This document shows positions 5,288 to 7,958 of a stretch of DNA of 7,958 bases, piece after piece. The stretch is taken from contig CAYVRW010000103.1 in assembly GCA_964453575.1 (NCBI GenBank), positions 1 through 7,958 on the forward strand. The letters run 5' to 3'. The translations under genes and the position numbers were made by a program. How positions within the stretch are numbered: position 1 is the first letter of the stretch; every line of letters starts with the position of its first letter. This stretch comes from JABDBK01 sp964453575. Lineage in GTDB: Bacteria > Pseudomonadota > Gammaproteobacteria > DSM-16500. The notes beneath the pieces were generated by a model, which made no database searches, was not told the DNA's origin, and was given only the letters and a program-made list of their open reading frames with translations.

Positions 5288-7921
5288 ATGCATGACACCT
5301 TAAATGTACGCCGCACGCTATCCGTTAATAACATAAACTATGATTATTATAGTTTGGAAGCTGCTGAAAAATCAGGCTTAACTGGCTTATCAAACCTGCC
5401 TTTTTCCCTAAAAATACTGCTAGAAAATTTATTACGCCATGAAGATGGCAATAGCGTAACCTCAGATGATATCAAAGCGGTTACCGAATGGTTAAAGGAC
5501 AAACGCTCTGATCGTGAGGTTGCCTACCGTCCAGCGCGCGTGCTTATGCAAGATTTTACCGGTGTTCCAGCAGTGGTCGATCTAGCAGCCATGCGCGATG
5601 CAATTACCCGTATGGGCGGCAATCCTGATTTGATCAATCCTTTATCACCTGTGGATTTGGTCATTGACCACTCTGTTCAGGTTGATCAATATGGAACCAA
5701 AGATGCTTTATCTGCCAATTCTCATTTGGAAATGGAAAGAAATAGCGAACGCTATGAATTTTTACGCTGGGGACAAAGAGCCTTTCAAAATTTCCAAGTG
5801 GTGCCGCCCGATACCGGCATATGCCACCAAGTCAATTTAGAATTTCTTGCTAAAACTGTCTGGACACAAGAAATCAATGGCAAAAAGATAGCTTACCCTG
5901 ACACTTTGGTAGGTACTGATAGCCATACCACCATGATTAATGGCCTAGGAGTCTTAGGCTGGGGCGTAGGCGGTATTGAAGCGGAAGCTGCTATGTTAGG
6001 CCAACCTATCTCTATGCTGATTCCAGAAGTCATTGGCGTGAAGCTCATTGGCAAAATGCGTGAAGGTATCACCGCAACGGATCTTGTTTTAACGATTACT
6101 CAACTCTTACGTAAAAAAGGTGTGGTCGGTAAATTTGTCGAATTTTTTGGCCCAGGATTAGCAGAGTTAGCACTTGCCGATAGAGCGACCATTGCCAACA
6201 TGGCGCCTGAGTATGGTGCAACCTGCGGCTTTTTCCCTATCGATCAAGCAACCCTAGATTACTTACATTTATCCGGCCGCGACTATCAAACCATTGCATT
6301 GGTTGAAGCTTATGCCAAAGCGCAAGGACTTTGGTATCACCAAAATGATGCAGATCCTCAATTCACTGATATGCTAGAAATTGATTTATCTACCATTGAA
6401 GCAAGTGTCGCAGGGCCAAAACGTCCTCAGGATAAAGTGACATTGCCTAACGTTACCGCAACTTTTAATCAAGTATTCGGTAATCCTATGCAAAAAACTA
6501 ACGATTTAAATCACGGCGATGTGGTGATTGCAGCCATTACAAGTTGTACGAATACGTCTAATCCCAGCGTTTTGATGGCGGCAGGTTTAGTGGCTAAAAA
6601 AGCTTATGAAAAAGGCTTAACGACTAAACCATGGGTTAAGACTTCTCTTGCCCCAGGATCACAAGTGGTAACACGTTATCTTGAAGAATCCGGTTTGCAA
6701 AGTTATTTAGATAAGATGGGTTTCGCAACAGTAGGATACGGTTGCACAACTTGTATAGGCAATTCTGGACCATTACCTGAAAAAATCGCAAAAGCCATCA
6801 CTGATAATGAACTTATTGTATCTGCTGTGTTATCCGGCAATCGAAATTTCGAAGGCCGCGTGCATGCTTTAGTTAAAGCAAATTGGTTAGCTTCCCCTCC
6901 TCTAGTCGTTGCATTTGCACTTGCTGGAACGACACAAATTGATTTAACCAAAGATATATTAGGTCATGATAAAGAAGGTAAACCCGTTTATTTACAAGAT
7001 ATTTGGCCTAGCAATGCTGAAGTAGTACATGAAGTTTCTAAAATCAGTAATAAAATGTTTAAAGAACAATATTCAGATGTATTCACCGGCAGTGCAGAAT
7101 GGCAAAAAATATCAATTCCGCAATCGAATACTTATACCTGGCAAGATGATTCCACTTATATTCAGCATCCGCCATTTTTTAACGATATGACGCTCTCACC
7201 TCACGATGTACAAGATATTAAACAAGCACGTATTCTTGCGTTACTGGGTGATAGTATTACTACAGATCATATTTCACCAGCTGGTTCGATTAAAAAAGAC
7301 AGCCCTGCTGGTAAATATTTACTGAGTAAAGGTGTTAAACCGGAAGATTTTAATTCTTTAGGTGCAAGACGCGGTAACCATGAAGTCATGATGCGCGGTA
7401 CTTTTGCAAATATTCGTATCAAAAACGAAATGGTTCCTGGTGTAGAAGGTGGTTTCACTCAATATATTCCTACAGGCGAAACACTTTCTATTTATGATGC
7501 AGCAATGCGTTATCAAGAAAACCATGTGCCATTGATTATTATTGCTGGAAAAGAATATGGCACGGGTTCCTCAAGAGACTGGGCAGCAAAAGGTCCGAAA
7601 TTATTAGGCATCAAAGCCGTTATCGCTGAAAGTTTTGAGCGTATTCATCGATCCAACTTGATTGGTATGGGCATATTACCCTTAGAATTTACCAAGGGTA
7701 TGACACGTCAATCACTTAAGCTTATCGGCGATGAGGTCATTGATATTGTAGGCCTTTCAAACCAGATCAAACCGCGTTCTCATTTGAAAGCGGTGATACA
7801 TCGTACGGATGGCAGTAAAACCGACATCGAAGTGTTATGCCGTATCGATACGTTGAATGAATCTGAATATTATCGTCATGGTGGTATTTTGCAATATGTA
7901 TTAAGATCGCTTGTGAATTAA
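5288..7921 (+). CDS. acnA: Aconitate hydratase (AcnA/IRP1-type aconitase)
   Basis: TCA-cycle enzyme that interconverts citrate and isocitrate through cis-aconitate with a [4Fe-4S] cluster; cytoplasmic. The 877-residue product aligns end to end with E. coli AcnA (891). The cluster ligands are C420 in AAITSCTNTSNP and C486/C489 in YGCTTCIGNSGP. Other hallmarks are RPARVLMQDFTGVPAVVDLAAM near residue 80, LVGTDSHTTMINGLG (207-221), the C-terminal swivel domain beginning at GDSITTDHISPAGS, and GTGSSRDWAAKG with the catalytic serine pair S761/S762. All three cysteines are offset by 15 from the E. coli positions (435, 501, 504), so the length difference lies in the linker just before C420. The gene is divergent from hemF, has a good ribosome site and a TATAAT box, and is followed 6 bp later by a palindromic repeat. 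Because its cluster is iron- and oxidant-sensitive and its neighbour makes heme, shared control is plausible but unproven. Confidence 0.98.
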   Translation: MHDTLNVRRTLSVNNINYDYYSLEAAEKSGLTGLSNLPFSLKILLENLLRHEDGNSVTSDDIKAVTEWLKDKRSDREVAYRPARVLMQDFTGVPAVVDLAAMRDAITRMGGNPDLINPLSPVDLVIDHSVQVDQYGTKDALSANSHLEMERNSERYEFLRWGQRAFQNFQVVPPDTGICHQVNLEFLAKTVWTQEINGKKIAYPDTLVGTDSHTTMINGLGVLGWGVGGIEAEAAMLGQPISMLIPEVIGVKLIGKMREGITATDLVLTITQLLRKKGVVGKFVEFFGPGLAELALADRATIANMAPEYGATCGFFPIDQATLDYLHLSGRDYQTIALVEAYAKAQGLWYHQNDADPQFTDMLEIDLSTIEASVAGPKRPQDKVTLPNVTATFNQVFGNPMQKTNDLNHGDVVIAAITSCTNTSNPSVLMAAGLVAKKAYEKGLTTKPWVKTSLAPGSQVVTRYLEESGLQSYLDKMGFATVGYGCTTCIGNSGPLPEKIAKAITDNELIVSAVLSGNRNFEGRVHALVKANWLASPPLVVAFALAGTTQIDLTKDILGHDKEGKPVYLQDIWPSNAEVVHEVSKISNKMFKEQYSDVFTGSAEWQKISIPQSNTYTWQDDSTYIQHPPFFNDMTLSPHDVQDIKQARILALLGDSITTDHISPAGSIKKDSPAGKYLLSKGVKPEDFNSLGARRGNHEVMMRGTFANIRIKNEMVPGVEGGFTQYIPTGETLSIYDAAMRYQENHVPLIIIAGKEYGTGSSRDWAAKGPKLLGIKAVIAESFERIHRSNLIGMGILPLEFTKGMTRQSLKLIGDEVIDIVGLSNQIKPRSHLKAVIHRTDGSKTDIEVLCRIDTLNESEYYRHGGILQYVLRSLVN

Positions 7922-7927
7922 GCACAT

Positions 7928-7958
7928 GTAGGGTGGGCAAAGGAGCTCTGCGACGTGC
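7928..7958. repeat. G/C-rich palindromic intergenic repeat, right copy (cut by window edge)
   Basis: Just after the acnA stop comes GTAGGGTGGGCAAAGGAGCT and further G/C-rich sequence ending in GTGC at the window edge. It shares the GGGCAAAG start and the downstream GTGC with the left-edge copy (1-53), in the same orientation, and would form GTGGGCA against TGCCCAC arms if the sequence continues as in that copy. It could serve as the acnA 3' end structure. Confidence 0.55.

Noticed and set aside
6703..7458. Two short minus-strand open frames inside acnA
   Set aside because: They are antisense to a highly conserved coding region and show no ribosome site or protein family feature.

Overview
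The window looks like a chromosomal segment of an A/T-rich gammaproteobacterium, most likely of the Legionellales (Legionella/Coxiella/Aquicella/Rickettsiella-like). HemF and AcnA align closely with the Escherichia coli proteins as I remember them, while the middle of the window carries a eukaryotic-like kinase and a GIMAP/septin-like P-loop GTPase, gene types typical of host-associated Legionellales. The taxonomic call is an inference; there is no rRNA or tRNA here to anchor it.

Layout: (1) 1-53, a G/C-rich palindromic repeat cut by the window edge. (2) 101-1468 (+), a NorM-type MATE efflux transporter. (3) 1526-3160 (+), a kinase-fold protein of 544 residues with its own likely promoter overlapping the MATE stop codon. 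(4) 3161-3217, a G/C-rich hairpin between convergent genes. (5) 3218-4291 (-), a P-loop GTPase-like protein of 357 residues, starting 19 bp after (6) hemF, 4311-5210 (-), oxygen-dependent coproporphyrinogen III oxidase. (7) 5211-5287, a 77-bp divergent promoter region built around an 11-bp palindrome that holds the -10 boxes of both hemF and acnA. (8) acnA, 5288-7921 (+), aconitate hydratase. (9) 7928-7958, a second, truncated copy of the edge repeat in the same orientation.

How the genes may work together: hemF and acnA are core metabolism (heme synthesis and the TCA cycle, both tied to iron), and their face-to-face -10 elements suggest linked or competing transcription. The GTPase gene probably rides on the hemF transcript. 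The kinase and GTPase are the accessory part. They converge on the hairpin at about 3173-3211, and neither has a recognised partner here. Both are soluble proteins without signal peptides, which fits either a cytoplasmic role or delivery by a Dot/Icm-type secretion system, but nothing in the window proves secretion.

Most noteworthy: a 24-bp in-frame tandem duplication just after the DFG motif of the kinase; a GTPase with poor G3/G4 motifs coupled to hemF; the shared palindromic -10 between hemF and acnA; and an Asn in place of the usual TM1 Asp in the MATE transporter. No CRISPR array, insertion sequence, integrase, tRNA or rRNA was seen.
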